55,834 nt of DNA from an uncultured Lachnospiraceae bacterium (GTDB taxonomy: Bacteria > Bacillota > Clostridia > Lachnospirales > Lachnospiraceae), in the NCBI GenBank assembly GCA_910585635.1, contig CAJUFE010000026.1, forward strand, positions 1-55,834, given 5' to 3'. The notes under the pieces were generated by a model. The model was given only the letters and a program-made list of their open reading frames with translations. It had not been told where the DNA came from and searched no databases. Shown one piece after another: positions 33,995 through 42,656 of this stretch (positions are counted from its first letter, which is position 1; each line of letters starts with the position of its first letter). Both the position numbers and the translations under genes were made by a program.

Positions 33995-35293
33995 ATGGAA
34001 CGGTACTACCAAAAGGAGATCGAGACCGCGGACCGGGAGCAGATCCTGGCATGGCAGAATGAGCGGCTGGTGGGTCAGGTGCGCCATGTCTGGGATCATG
34101 TACCCTACTACCGGAAGAAGATGGAGGAGAAGGGGGTCACACCGGAGGATATCCGGAGCGTGGAGGATCTGCACAAGCTGCCCTTTTTGACAAAGGATGA
34201 TCTGCGGGAGGCCTATCCCTATGGCCTGCTGGCAAAGCCCTTAAAGGACTGTGTCCGCATCCAGTCCACATCGGGTACCACCGGCCGCAGAGTGGTGGCT
34301 TTTTATACCCAGCATGACATCGACCTGTGGGAGGACTGCTGTGCCCGGGCTATCGTAGCGGCAGGGGGTACAGAGGAGGATGTGTGCCACGTCTGCTATG
34401 GCTACGGCCTGTTTACCGGGGGGCCGGGACTGAACGGGGGGAGCCACAAGGTGGGCTGTCTGACCCTCCCCATGTCCTCGGGCAATACGGACCGGCAGCT
34501 GCAGTTCATGGTGGATCTGGGGGCCACCATCCTATGCTGTACACCCTCTTATGCCGCTTATCTGGCCGAGAGCATCCACGAGCAGGGGCTGCAGGACAAG
34601 ATCAAGCTGAAGGCCGGGATCTTCGGCGCTGAGGCTTGGAGCGAGGAGATGCGCCAGGATATCCAGGATAAGCTGAAGATCAAGGCCTATGATATCTACG
34701 GGCTCACAGAGACCAGCGGTCCAGGGGTCTCCTTTGAGTGCAGCGAGCAGACCGGTATGCACATCAATGAGGATCATTTTATCGCGGAGATCATCGACCC
34801 GGATACAGGGGAGGTCCTTCCGGAGGGCAGTAAGGGCGAGCTGGTGTTCACCGCCATCACCAAGGAGGCGTTCCCGCTCCTGCGCTACCGTACCAGAGAT
34901 ATCTGTGTGCTGACCAGAAAGAAATGCTCCTGCGGCCGTACCCATGTGAAGATGAGCAAGCCTATGGGCAGGAGCGATGATATGCTGATCGTCAAGGGCG
35001 TCAATGTCTTCCCGTCCCAGATCGAGACGGTGCTCTTAGAGCAGGGCTATCCCGCCAACTACCAGATCATCGTGGACCGGGTCGGCCATTCCGACACCCT
35101 GGAGGTGATGGTGGAGATGACCCCCGAGAACTTCTCGGATAACCTGGGCAAGATCACGGAGATGGAGAAGGGCCTGGTGGCAGCGCTCAAGTCTATGCTG
35201 GGGATCTATGCGAAGGTGCGTCTGGTGGCGCCCAAGTCTATCACAAGGAGCGAAGGCAAGGCAGTCCGCGTTATCGACAAGCGGAAGATCTAA
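33995..35293 (+). CDS. paaK: Phenylacetate-CoA ligase
   Basis: A 432-residue AMP-forming ligase joining arylacetates to CoA. Motifs: IQSTSGTTGRRVVAFY (P-loop), YDIYGLTETSGPG, and the C-terminal domain MGRSDDMLIVKGVNVFPSQIE typical of PaaK. The start at ATG 33995 has AAGGAGG 6 bases upstream; the longer frame overlaps iorB and is rejected. Next to iorAB this enzyme permits either assimilation of arylacetic acids to aryl pyruvates and aromatic amino acids, or energy conservation from arylacetyl-CoA. Confidence 0.94.
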   Translation: MERYYQKEIETADREQILAWQNERLVGQVRHVWDHVPYYRKKMEEKGVTPEDIRSVEDLHKLPFLTKDDLREAYPYGLLAKPLKDCVRIQSTSGTTGRRVVAFYTQHDIDLWEDCCARAIVAAGGTEEDVCHVCYGYGLFTGGPGLNGGSHKVGCLTLPMSSGNTDRQLQFMVDLGATILCCTPSYAAYLAESIHEQGLQDKIKLKAGIFGAEAWSEEMRQDIQDKLKIKAYDIYGLTETSGPGVSFECSEQTGMHINEDHFIAEIIDPDTGEVLPEGSKGELVFTAITKEAFPLLRYRTRDICVLTRKKCSCGRTHVKMSKPMGRSDDMLIVKGVNVFPSQIETVLLEQGYPANYQIIVDRVGHSDTLEVMVEMTPENFSDNLGKITEMEKGLVAALKSMLGIYAKVRLVAPKSITRSEGKAVRVIDKRKI

Positions 35294-35311
35294 GATGGGG
35301 AGGAAGAGGAT

Positions 35312-35743
35312 ATGACCATACCGCAGATATCAGTATTTTTGGAGAACAGAGCAGGGCAGCTGGCAGATATCACCAGGATCTTAGCCGAGGCCCAGGTGAA
35401 CATGCGGGCCTTAAGCATCGCGGAGACCACGGATTACGGTGTCCTGCGGCTGATCGTGGACGATGCGCCCAAGGCTTCCTCCGTCCTTTTGGGGGAGGGC
35501 TTCATCCTGACCATGACCCCGGTGGTGGGCGTGGCGGTGCCGGACAGGCCGGGCGGGCTGGGGCAGGTGCTCAGCGTGATCTCCCAGGCCGGGATCGACG
35601 TGGAGTATATGTATTCGGTCTTTGGTCAGAAGGATGGAGAGGCCTTCATGATCTTCCGCGTGGCGGATACTGAGGGACTGACGGAACTATTTGAAGCCAA
35701 CAAGATCCACAGGATCAAGGGAGAGGATCTGGGGATCCATTGA
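35312..35743 (+). CDS. Tandem ACT-domain protein
   Basis: A 143-residue protein made of two ACT domains (QISVFLENRAGQLADITRIL at the N-terminus and VGVAVPDRPGGLGQVLSVIS near residue 70), the small-molecule sensor fold that usually binds amino acids. Stand-alone ACT proteins are commonly encoded beside paaK and iorAB in anaerobes and archaea. A role as an aromatic amino acid sensor for the ligase or oxidoreductase is inferred from that association. It follows paaK by 18 bases. Confidence 0.9.
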   Translation: MTIPQISVFLENRAGQLADITRILAEAQVNMRALSIAETTDYGVLRLIVDDAPKASSVLLGEGFILTMTPVVGVAVPDRPGGLGQVLSVISQAGIDVEYMYSVFGQKDGEAFMIFRVADTEGLTELFEANKIHRIKGEDLGIH

Positions 35744-35766
35744 GTCAGGAGCAGAGGAGAGCGTAG

Positions 35767-36465
35767 ATGCTGAAGGTGACCTATATCGGACACAGCGGTT
35801 TTTTGGTGGAGCTGGAGAAGGTGCTGTTCCTGTTCGACTACTATCAGGGGGAGATCCCCGCGTTGCCGGAGGAAAAGCGGCTGTATGTCTTTGCCAGCCA
35901 TCGGCACGGGGATCACTTTAACCCGGAGATCTTTAAACTGGCGGAGCAGCATCCGGATGTGCAGTATGTGCTGTCCCGGGATATCTGGCTCAGCCGGGTG
36001 CCGAAGGCTCTCCATGGCCAGACCGTCCAGCTAAAGCCCAGGGAGAGATGGGAGGATACGCTGGTGACAGTGGAGACCTTAAAGTCTACGGACGAAGGGG
36101 TGGCCTTCCTGGTGCGGGCAGAGGGAAAGACGGTCTACCATGCCGGGGACTTGAACCACTGGCACTGGGAAGGGGAGACAGAGGCCTGGAACCGGAAGAT
36201 GGCAGAGGATTTCCACAAGGCCTTAGAGCCCCTTGCCGGGATGCGGATCGACGCGGCCTTCATCCCCCTGGACCCGCGGCAGGAGGGCGGCTATAGCCTG
36301 GGGATGGACTATTTCCTGGAGCTGACGGATACGGAACATGTGTATCCTATGCACTGCTGGGAGAAGTACGAGATCATCGACCGATGGTCTGCGGACCACC
36401 CGGACAGCCCCTATAAGGAGCGGATCGTGAAGATCGTCAGGCGGGGGGAGAGTTTCGAGACTTGA
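35767..36465 (+). CDS. Metallo-beta-lactamase fold hydrolase
   Basis: A 232-residue MBL-superfamily protein. The metal motif is SHRHGDHF (residues 41-50 region), followed by a second His in YHAGDLNHWHWEGE and the Asp/His near MHCWEKYEI. This resembles UlaG-like or uncharacterised MBL hydrolases rather than glyoxalase II. It is the eighth gene in line with the acid-activation genes and 24 bases after the ACT gene, so co-transcription is likely. Substrate unknown. Confidence 0.87.
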   Translation: MLKVTYIGHSGFLVELEKVLFLFDYYQGEIPALPEEKRLYVFASHRHGDHFNPEIFKLAEQHPDVQYVLSRDIWLSRVPKALHGQTVQLKPRERWEDTLVTVETLKSTDEGVAFLVRAEGKTVYHAGDLNHWHWEGETEAWNRKMAEDFHKALEPLAGMRIDAAFIPLDPRQEGGYSLGMDYFLELTDTEHVYPMHCWEKYEIIDRWSADHPDSPYKERIVKIVRRGESFET

Positions 36466-36602
36466 CGAAAGATGATGGAGCGGACAAGCTCCGGCACGGT
36501 GCCGGGTGGTAGAATGCATATATTTAGGGAGATGGATGGCCCAGGGGCCGTCTGAACGGTCACAGATGGGGAAGAAAGAGGAAAAAGAGGAGGGCGGAGA
36601 GG

Positions 36603-36977
36603 ATGCAGTTTCAATTTGCACACTATAACTACAATGTGATGGATCTTGATAAGTCGATCCGGTTTTACGAGGAGGCTCTGGGCCTTAAGGAGGTGCGCCG
36701 GAAGGAAGCCTCTGACGGCAGCTTCATCCTGGTCTATCTAGGCGACGGCATCACCGGCTTCCAGCTGGAGCTGACCTGGCTGCGGGACTGGGAGAAGGAG
36801 AAGTACGACCTGGGGGACAATGAGATCCACATGGCCTTTGCCGTGGATGACATGGAGGCGGCCCATGAAAAGCATAAGGAGATGGGCTGTATCTGCTATG
36901 AGAACCCGAAGATGGGGATCTATTTCATCGCCGATCCCGACGGGTATTGGCTGGAGATCGTTCCGGTGAAGAAGTGA
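36603..36977 (+). CDS. VOC family (glyoxalase-like) protein
   Basis: A 124-residue protein with the two beta-alpha-beta-beta-beta modules of the vicinal oxygen chelate fold. AHYNYNVMDLDKSIRFYEEALGL is the first module with a metal His, and YFIADPDGYWLEIVPV closes the second with the Glu ligand. It resembles lactoylglutathione lyase but in an organism unlikely to use glutathione. It has its own gap of 137 bases after the MBL gene, and AAAAGAGGAGG precedes the ATG; no promoter was found, so it may share the operon. Confidence 0.88.
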   Translation: MQFQFAHYNYNVMDLDKSIRFYEEALGLKEVRRKEASDGSFILVYLGDGITGFQLELTWLRDWEKEKYDLGDNEIHMAFAVDDMEAAHEKHKEMGCICYENPKMGIYFIADPDGYWLEIVPVKK

Positions 36978-37033
36978 ACGTGCATTTGTAGAGCGATCAA
37001 GGCAGCCTGACAAAACACAGGCTATGACGATAT

Positions 37034-37075
37034 AAAGCCGGCGGTACGCATGTCGATATGCGGCCGTCGGCTTTT
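37034..37075. terminator. Convergent terminator between VOC and deacetylase genes
   Basis: AAAGCCGGCGGTACGCAT pairs with ATGCGGCCGTCGGCTTT with one bulge, followed on the plus strand by TTTTGTCG. It lies between convergent genes and can act in either direction. Confidence 0.8.
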
Positions 37076-37094
37076 GTCGTGCGTGTCAAAAGGT

Positions 37095-38147
37095 TTAGGG
37101 GAGCCGGTTGTAGATCTGCCCGGGGTTCAGCTGGACGCCCTTGTAATGGGCCAGCTCACTGACGGTCACCAGCTGGAAGCCCTGGGAGACCAGAGCGGGG
37201 ACCAGCCTTTCGGTGGCGTCGGCCGTGGCGGAGTAGAGCTCGTGCATCAGGATGATGTCGCCGTCCTTCACCTTGCCCAGCACAGAGCTGATGGTGGACT
37301 GGGCGTTCCGGGTCTTCCAGTCTAAGGTATCTACGTTCCACAAGATCACGGGCATCCCCACATTGGCCAGGACGGTGGCATTTTTATTGCCGCCCGGGAG
37401 GCGCATCAGGGTGGGGCGGACACCGGTGACAGACTGGATCGTGTTGTTGCAGGCTTCCACCTGGGAGCGGATCTCCGCGGCCCCGATCCGGTTCAGATAC
37501 TTGTGGTTCTGGGTATGGTTGGCCACCTCGAAGCCTTCATTGACCATCCGTATAACCTCCGCCGCATGGCTGGGGACACGGTCTCCTACCATGAAGAAGG
37601 TGCACTTGCCGCCGTACAGGTTCATCACATCCATGATCCGGTTCCCCACAGAACTCTGGGGGCCGTCATCATAGGTGAGGGCGATCATAGGCTTCGTGGG
37701 ATCCAGCTGACGGATCGTACCTGCCGCCGCAGCTTGGGCTGCGGCGTTCGCTGCGGCCAGAGCCTCCGCCTGCTCGGCCGCCGCCTGGGCCATCCCCTCC
37801 TGGAAGGAGGGATCCGCCACCGCCTGTTCAACGGCAGCTGCTGCGGTCTGGGCTGCCTGGTCCGCCCAGGCCACTGCGTCGGTGATATCCCCGGCGCCCT
37901 GGGCCGGTCCTTGGCTGCCGCCCGCCCCTGGGCTGCCGGTCCCATCCTGGGCTGTGGCCTGTCCTGCATCGGCTGTCTGCGTTCCGGTGCTGTCTCCATC
38001 GCCCCCCATCCGGATCACCCGGGTGGCCGCCTGCATCCGAGACCCTGCCCCGGCCGCGCCCGAGAGTGGTCCCGCACCATAAACAGGCTGGAGTGTGAGC
38101 CCTGTCAACACTCCAGCCATTAAGATCGTCTTTACTATCTTTCTCAT
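37095..38147 (-). CDS. Secreted polysaccharide (peptidoglycan) deacetylase
   Basis: A 350-residue exported NodB-domain enzyme that removes acetyl groups from wall N-acetylglucosamine. The signal peptide ends near VYGAG (residue 24). Residues 25-150 are an unusual Ala/Gln/Gly-rich region. The catalytic domain carries all five motifs: TYDDGP (Asp base and metal Asp), NHTQNH (metal His), RLPGGN, DTLDW, and LMHE. Peptidoglycan deacetylation gives lysozyme resistance. The gene stands alone, with a terminator on its downstream side. Confidence 0.93.
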   Translation of the reverse strand: MRKIVKTILMAGVLTGLTLQPVYGAGPLSGAAGAGSRMQAATRVIRMGGDGDSTGTQTADAGQATAQDGTGSPGAGGSQGPAQGAGDITDAVAWADQAAQTAAAAVEQAVADPSFQEGMAQAAAEQAEALAAANAAAQAAAAGTIRQLDPTKPMIALTYDDGPQSSVGNRIMDVMNLYGGKCTFFMVGDRVPSHAAEVIRMVNEGFEVANHTQNHKYLNRIGAAEIRSQVEACNNTIQSVTGVRPTLMRLPGGNKNATVLANVGMPVILWNVDTLDWKTRNAQSTISSVLGKVKDGDIILMHELYSATADATERLVPALVSQGFQLVTVSELAHYKGVQLNPGQIYNRLP

Positions 38148-38227
38148 CTTTATACCTCCCTGCTGGAAACTCTTGCTACTATCTTACAATGGATCGGGGA
38201 AAGATACAAGCAGGAAATGCAAGATCT

Positions 38228-38947
38228 TCATATCCCCCGCAGCAAAGCCTCCACCACCCCGCGGGCGCTCTTCTCCTCCACCGGCAGTGTCAGCCCCGGC
38301 TCGTGGATGTGCTCCAGGTAATGGGCGTCCGAATCACTGACGATCCGGCAGCCCTCCAGATAGGGATGCGCCTTTTTCAGCCTGTGGAGCTGCCTTAAGT
38401 CCTTCACCTCCGCCGTCTTGAACTGGCTGTCCGGCGGGATGAAGCCTAGGTTTGCCATCAGGCTGTTGGCGGACTTATCCACATGGGCGGGGAACATCAC
38501 CCCTTCGTAGGATCGGACCAGCTCCCATAACCCTTCAAAGGAGATCTCCGTGGCATTGATCAGCAGGTTTGGGATGCTCCCGCAGATCTGATCCTCTGTG
38601 TCATAGAGGAGCTGGAGGCCGAAGATCTCTTCATTATTAGGAAAGGGCATCAGGCGGTCATACACATAAGTGTCAAAGTCCATAGCCGCGTCCAGGTCCG
38701 GAAAGAGGCATACGGCATGGATCTCCTCCGAGGTATTGATCTCCATGCCGGGGATCGCTAAGATCCCATATTCCTTTGCCGCGGCCAGGACGGCGGGGCA
38801 GTTCTTGCAGGAATTGTGGTCGGTCACCGCCACCGCGTCCAGCCCCAGGATGGCCGCCATCCCCACGATATTAGCCGGGGTCATATCATCGTCCCCGCAG
38901 GGAGAGAGGCAGGAGTGGATATGCAGGTCGTAGGAGAGACTGATCAT
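38228..38947 (-). CDS. PHP-domain phosphoesterase
   Basis: A 239-residue metal-dependent phosphoesterase. PHP motifs: the N-terminal YDLHIHSCLSPCGDDDMTP (HxH and Cys), VAVTDHNSCKNC, ILAIPGMEINTSEEIH, VMFPAHVDKSANSL and the C-terminal RIVSDSDAHYL. Its start overlaps the upstream DRTGG gene by 4 bases (ATGA). PHP genes are commonly linked to hydrogenase clusters of this layout in Clostridia, and the gene is last in the minus-strand hydrogenase-associated operon. Its substrate in that context is not known. Confidence 0.88.
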   Translation of the reverse strand: MISLSYDLHIHSCLSPCGDDDMTPANIVGMAAILGLDAVAVTDHNSCKNCPAVLAAAKEYGILAIPGMEINTSEEIHAVCLFPDLDAAMDFDTYVYDRLMPFPNNEEIFGLQLLYDTEDQICGSIPNLLINATEISFEGLWELVRSYEGVMFPAHVDKSANSLMANLGFIPPDSQFKTAEVKDLRQLHRLKKAHPYLEGCRIVSDSDAHYLEHIHEPGLTLPVEEKSARGVVEALLRGI

Positions 38948-39297
38948 AAGCCCTTCTCCCCGCCTTCAGGCAGGAGCCGGAAGATCTTAAGGGCGGCGTC
39001 AAAGATCGGGAGCTCTGTCTCTAAGACCGTTATCCCCTGGACCCTGGCCTTGTTCATGGCGGTCTGGTCCAGATGGGCGTTCTCCGCCATGATCACACAG
39101 GCCGCATCCGCCAGTGCCGCCACCGCCAGAGTGTTCATGTTCCCCATCACCGTCACCCACGCACACCCCGCCGGCGCCTTGCTCATGGCGATGCTCAAAA
39201 GATCGCAGCAGAAGGGCTTCGTGATCTCCCGCTCCATATCCTCCCCCTCATTCACTTGCTTAAATATCCCGCTATCCCATAACTCTTGGATCGTCAT
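38944..39297 (-). CDS. DRTGG-domain protein, hydrogenase-associated (second copy)
   Basis: A 117-residue protein with the small DRTGG-type ligand-binding fold (WVTVMGNMNTLAVAALADAACVIMAEN, then a helix and ITVLETELPIFDAALKI). The fold is otherwise seen in HPr kinase/BioD-like regulators. Two copies occur in this cluster. It follows the [FeFe]-like gene and repeat copy A, and overlaps the PHP gene by 4 bases. Role unknown; a sensor subunit is a reasonable guess. Confidence 0.8.
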   Translation of the reverse strand: MTIQELWDSGIFKQVNEGEDMEREITKPFCCDLLSIAMSKAPAGCAWVTVMGNMNTLAVAALADAACVIMAENAHLDQTAMNKARVQGITVLETELPIFDAALKIFRLLPEGGEKGL

Positions 39298-39356
39298 AGC
39301 CGTTCTCCTCTTTTCGCTTCATGTTTCTTTTCGCACCATTGTCGATCGTTTAAGAA

Positions 39357-39480
39357 AGATCTACGTTACTTTTCATACCCACGCCATCCGGATAACGTAG
39401 CGGCGGGAGCGCGTCCCATTATATGCTATCCCCCTCCTGCCGCGGACCCTCTGGCCTACCTATGAAAAGTAACAGATCTA
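39357..39480. repeat. Small inverted-repeat element, copy A (about 124 bp)
   Basis: Ends are AGATCT next to GTTACTTTTCATA on the left and TATGAAAAGTAAC next to AGATCT on the right, a near-perfect terminal inverted repeat. The interior CGGCGGGAG and CTCCTGCCG pair, so the entire element can fold on itself. Its right end overlaps the TAG stop codon of the [FeFe]-hydrogenase-like gene (39480-39478). Confidence 0.85.
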
Positions 39481-40869
39481 CGACCCCTCTTCCTCCTGCC
39501 GGTCCAACAGGCTCATCTCATCCGAGATCCGCTGGATATACTCCTTCAAGATCCGCAGGGTCTCCTGACCGCCCTTATCGCCCTCGGCTAAGTCCTCCGC
39601 CAGGATGGACACCTCCTCGGACAGGTTATGGAGGTTCTCCCGCAGGTAATACACGCAATCGGTCTCCTTAGCGTCGCCCCGTACGATATCCTCTGCCAGG
39701 GCCTTGCAGGTGGGGGCGCCGCAGGAGCCGCAGTCCAGCCCCGGGAATTTCTTGCAGAGCCGTTCCACCCGGTTTAAGCGGGTGAAGCTCTCCATCATAT
39801 TGGCCCCCAGATTGAACACCGGTTCGTACTGGACCCCTGTGGTCCAGGGGATCACATCCTCCGCCTCGTGGGTCATATGGCTGCGGGCCACCGGCATGTA
39901 GCGGCGGAGACGTTTTAATTTCGTCTCGGCGATATAGGGGTTCTCCACGGTCAGGACGCCGCCCACGCAGCCGCCGTTGCAGGCGTTCAGCTCGATAAAT
40001 TCCAGGTTGGTGAACTTCTGGTCCTCCAGATCCTCCAGGACCCGGATCACGTTCTCGATCCCGTCGGCGGCCAGATAGTTTTCCGATAAAAGGCCGCTGG
40101 ATTCACCGCCGCTGCGGCCCCAGCTGATGCCGATCTTCCCGGCGGTGGCGATATCGGGGTAGTCGTTCCCCACCGCCTTCATCCTGGAAAGGAGCTGGGG
40201 GTAGACATCCTTGATCGCCAGGACGCCGTCCACCTGGCTGGATTCATTGCCCAGAGGCGCCTTGGAATAGGTCACCTTGGAAGGGCAGGGGGAGATGAAG
40301 AAGATGCCGATCTTCTCTCTGGGGAGACCGGTCTTTTTCACGGCCCGCGCCGCCGCCAGCATGGCTGCGATCTCGATCGGAGGGTTTAAGGGCAGCATAT
40401 GGGGGATCAGGTTGGGGAAACGGACCCGGATCAGGCGGACCACGGAAGGGCAGGCTGTGCTGATGATCGGCAGCAGGCCATTGTGCTCCGTCACATAGAT
40501 CCTGGTGGCTTCGCTCACCAGCTCCGCCGCGGCGCTGACCTCGAACACATCGTCAAAGCCCATCAGGAGCAGGGCATTGAGGACGATGTTCACATCATCT
40601 AGGTTATTGAACTGGCTGTACAGGCTGGGGGGCGGCAGGGCCACGGTGTAGTCATACCGGCGCATCTCCTCCAGCTTGTCATAGATGGCATATTTGGCAT
40701 GATGGGGGCAGACACGGATGCATTCCCCACAGTCGATACAGAATTTGCTGTTGATGATCGCCTTTTTGTTCCGGACCCGGATCGCTTCGGTGGGGCAGCG
40801 CTTGATGCAGTTTATGCAGCCCTTGCACAGATCCGGATCCAGACGGACGGAATGATAAAATTTATCCAT
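39478..40869 (-). CDS. Divergent [FeFe]-hydrogenase-like protein (HydS type, putative sensor)
   Basis: A 463-residue iron-sulphur protein. Two [4Fe-4S] motifs open it (CKGCINCIKRCP and CIDCGECIRVCP). The central domain has the H-cluster fold, but its loops are altered: ISTACPSVV in place of TSCCPGW, ISPCPSKVT in place of MPCTAKK, and NACNGGCVGG in place of GCPGGCVNGG. The four structural cysteines can be placed. The C-terminus has a CGSCGAPTCKALAED cluster domain like that in CO dehydrogenase-related proteins. Such group C/D proteins are thought to be sensors or bind modified clusters. It lies between a DRTGG/anti-sigma-type pair and a second DRTGG gene. Repeat copy A abuts its stop codon. 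Confidence 0.85.
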   Translation of the reverse strand: MDKFYHSVRLDPDLCKGCINCIKRCPTEAIRVRNKKAIINSKFCIDCGECIRVCPHHAKYAIYDKLEEMRRYDYTVALPPPSLYSQFNNLDDVNIVLNALLLMGFDDVFEVSAAAELVSEATRIYVTEHNGLLPIISTACPSVVRLIRVRFPNLIPHMLPLNPPIEIAAMLAAARAVKKTGLPREKIGIFFISPCPSKVTYSKAPLGNESSQVDGVLAIKDVYPQLLSRMKAVGNDYPDIATAGKIGISWGRSGGESSGLLSENYLAADGIENVIRVLEDLEDQKFTNLEFIELNACNGGCVGGVLTVENPYIAETKLKRLRRYMPVARSHMTHEAEDVIPWTTGVQYEPVFNLGANMMESFTRLNRVERLCKKFPGLDCGSCGAPTCKALAEDIVRGDAKETDCVYYLRENLHNLSEEVSILAEDLAEGDKGGQETLRILKEYIQRISDEMSLLDRQEEEGS

Positions 40870-40870
40870 A

Positions 40871-41305
40871 CTAGATATCCACCACCATTGTTATTTTTGT
40901 CCCTACACCAAGTTTGGTCTCGACCTCCATGGAATCCGTGTATTTTTTCATGTTCGGCAGACCCATGCCGGCGCCGAAGCCCAGAGAGCGCACCTCGTCC
41001 GGAGCGGTGGAGTAGCCGGCCTTCATGGCCAGCTCCACATCCGGGATGCCGGGGCCTACGTCGTCTAATACCATGAGGATCTTCTCCGGTGTGATCTCCA
41101 CCCGGATCTCACCGCCTTTTGCGTGGATGACCATATTGATCTCTCCCTCGTACATGGCGATCGATACTTTACGGACAGCCTCCGGGCTTACGCCCATCTG
41201 TTTTAATTTCTTTTTTACATCACTGCTGGCTTCTCCCGCCCGGGTAAAATCGTCCGGGGAGATCGCGTAAGTCAAACGGATGGCATCTTCCATATCAGAT
41301 GGCAC
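40871..41305 (-). CDS. ATP-binding protein, RsbW/anti-sigma-like (GHKL fold)
   Basis: A 144-residue GHKL ATPase without a phosphoacceptor domain, in the style of anti-sigma kinases. Residues near VLDDVGPGIPDVELAMKAGYS hold the G1-box, and GFGAGMGLPNMKKYTD the G2-box. It overlaps the upstream DRTGG gene by 11 bases and precedes the [FeFe]-like gene with a 1-base gap, so expression is tightly coupled. Function is presumably regulatory; no anti-sigma partner is nearby. Confidence 0.87.
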   Translation of the reverse strand: MPSDMEDAIRLTYAISPDDFTRAGEASSDVKKKLKQMGVSPEAVRKVSIAMYEGEINMVIHAKGGEIRVEITPEKILMVLDDVGPGIPDVELAMKAGYSTAPDEVRSLGFGAGMGLPNMKKYTDSMEVETKLGVGTKITMVVDI

Positions 41306-41642
41306 CTCCTCTCAGTCCGGCTTCATAGAGCATCCCGCAGGCCGAGAACATGCGGTGTCCTGTGGCTAAGACCACCAGGCCCCTTTCTTCGGCCATCTCG
41401 ATGATGGAGTCATCCGGTTTTTTCCCGCGGACGAAGATGAGGCAGACGATGTCTAACATCTCTGCGGTGCGGATGACCTGGGGATTGCAAAGGCCGGTCA
41501 GGAGGACGGAGTGATCCTTGGAAAAAGCCAGCACGTCGCTCATCATATCGGAGCCGCAGGCAGAACGTACCTCCTGGTCCAAAAGGCCTTCGCCGGTGAG
41601 TATCCGGGCTTTTAAAGTGTCTTTCACGTCACGAACTGTCAT
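41295..41642 (-). CDS. DRTGG-domain protein, hydrogenase-associated (first copy)
   Basis: A 115-residue protein with DRTGG-type fold (VRSACGSDMMSDVLAFSKDHSVLLTGL, then the AEMLDIVCLIFVRGKKPDDSIIE strand-helix). The start is the ATG before TVRDVKDTL, with AAGGAG 9 bases upstream; a longer frame of 34 codons covers the promoter region and is rejected. It heads the minus-strand operon. A second, divergent homologue ends the [FeFe]-like part of the operon. Confidence 0.8.
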   Translation of the reverse strand: MTVRDVKDTLKARILTGEGLLDQEVRSACGSDMMSDVLAFSKDHSVLLTGLCNPQVIRTAEMLDIVCLIFVRGKKPDDSIIEMAEERGLVVLATGHRMFSACGMLYEAGLRGGAI

Positions 41643-42158
41643 AAAGATATCTCCTTTTGCATTTGGTAGATCTTGCTTGAGGCAAACTGCTACAGGAAAG
41701 CTTTTTTGCCGGATATGTGCTGGGGATGATCCACAATAGATCATGGGCGCACCTGGGTAAGATCATATTGTTAGCAATTGCTGTCCTTATCTATTAGGAT
41801 ACCATCGGGATCGGGAATAATCAACAAAAAGATCGCGTTAGTTTTTTCACAAGACCGGTAAGCTGTGCATGAAGGGATGGGGATGACCGACTGACTTTAG
41901 CGGATATGCCCCGGAGCGGCTGGAGAGGATATCCAGGCGATCTTCGTTACTTTATATACAATTGACAAAATATGTGGACTTTTTCAAAACCCCATGATAG
42001 ACTATAAACATATTGCACAATGCATAACATGTCTGCGCTCTGGCTGTGGCCCAGCATTACAGAAAGTCCCGGAAGGATGTTCTAAGGCCGGTCTTTCTGG
42101 AGTGCGCAGGCGGCCGCAGGTCCCAGGTCTTGCGGCGATCAAACGAGGAGGTACTTAA
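41643..42158. other. Divergent hydrogenase intergenic region
   Basis: No gene is seen in these 516 bases. For the minus operon, TTGATT (41824-41819) and TATCCT (41801-41796) are 17 bases apart, and a perfect AGCAATTGCT palindrome (41773-41782) lies just beyond the predicted start of transcription. For the plus operon the best pair is TGGACT (41975-41980) and TAGACT (41998-42003), 17 apart, or TTTTTC with TATAAA (42003-42008); neither is strong. A TTGACA at 41962 has no matching -10. No clear Rex-type palindrome was found. Confidence 0.45.
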
Positions 42159-42653
42159 ATGGCTTGCAAAAAACAAACAGTCCCCTTCAGCGGGACGAAG
42201 GAGCAGGAAGAGGCTTTAAAAAAGGTCATCTCCGAGCTCAAAGACACCCAGGGAGCCTTGATGCCGATCATGCAGAAGGCCCAGGATATCTATGGCTATC
42301 TCCCGATCGAGGTACAGACCATGATAGCAGACGGAACGGGGATCCCCCTGGAAAAGGTCTATGGCGTGGCGACCTTCTATTCGCAGTTCGCCCTGCAGCC
42401 CAAGGGTAAGTATAAGATCTCTGTCTGTCTCGGCACAGCGTGCTATGTTAAAGGCTCCGGCAATATCTTTGCAAAGCTGGAGGAGATCCTTGGGATCACC
42501 AATGGCGAATGCACGCCGGACGGAAAGTTCTCGCTGGATTCATGCCGGTGCGTGGGCGCCTGCGGCCTGGCTCCTGTCATGATGATCAATGGCGAGGTAT
42601 ACGGCAGGCTGGTGCCGGAGGATGTCCCCGGTATCCTGGCCAAGTATAACTAG
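42159..42653 (+). CDS. hydC: NADH-dehydrogenase-like [2Fe-2S] subunit (NuoE/HydC)
   Basis: A 164-residue thioredoxin-like ferredoxin subunit. The four [2Fe-2S] cysteines are in CLGTAC (near residue 91) and CRCVGAC (near 128). It pairs with the HydB/NuoF protein encoded downstream and passes electrons between NADH and the hydrogenase. GAGGAGG lies before the ATG. The symbol follows bifurcating hydrogenase usage and reflects fold and neighbourhood, not measured activity. Confidence 0.92.
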   Translation: MACKKQTVPFSGTKEQEEALKKVISELKDTQGALMPIMQKAQDIYGYLPIEVQTMIADGTGIPLEKVYGVATFYSQFALQPKGKYKISVCLGTACYVKGSGNIFAKLEEILGITNGECTPDGKFSLDSCRCVGACGLAPVMMINGEVYGRLVPEDVPGILAKYN

Positions 42654-42656
42654 CCT

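Noticed and set aside
41760..42030. Rex redox operator before the hydrogenase operons
   Set aside because: Only a half-like TTGTTAGCAA is present; the full TTGTTAA...TTAACAA palindrome was not found.
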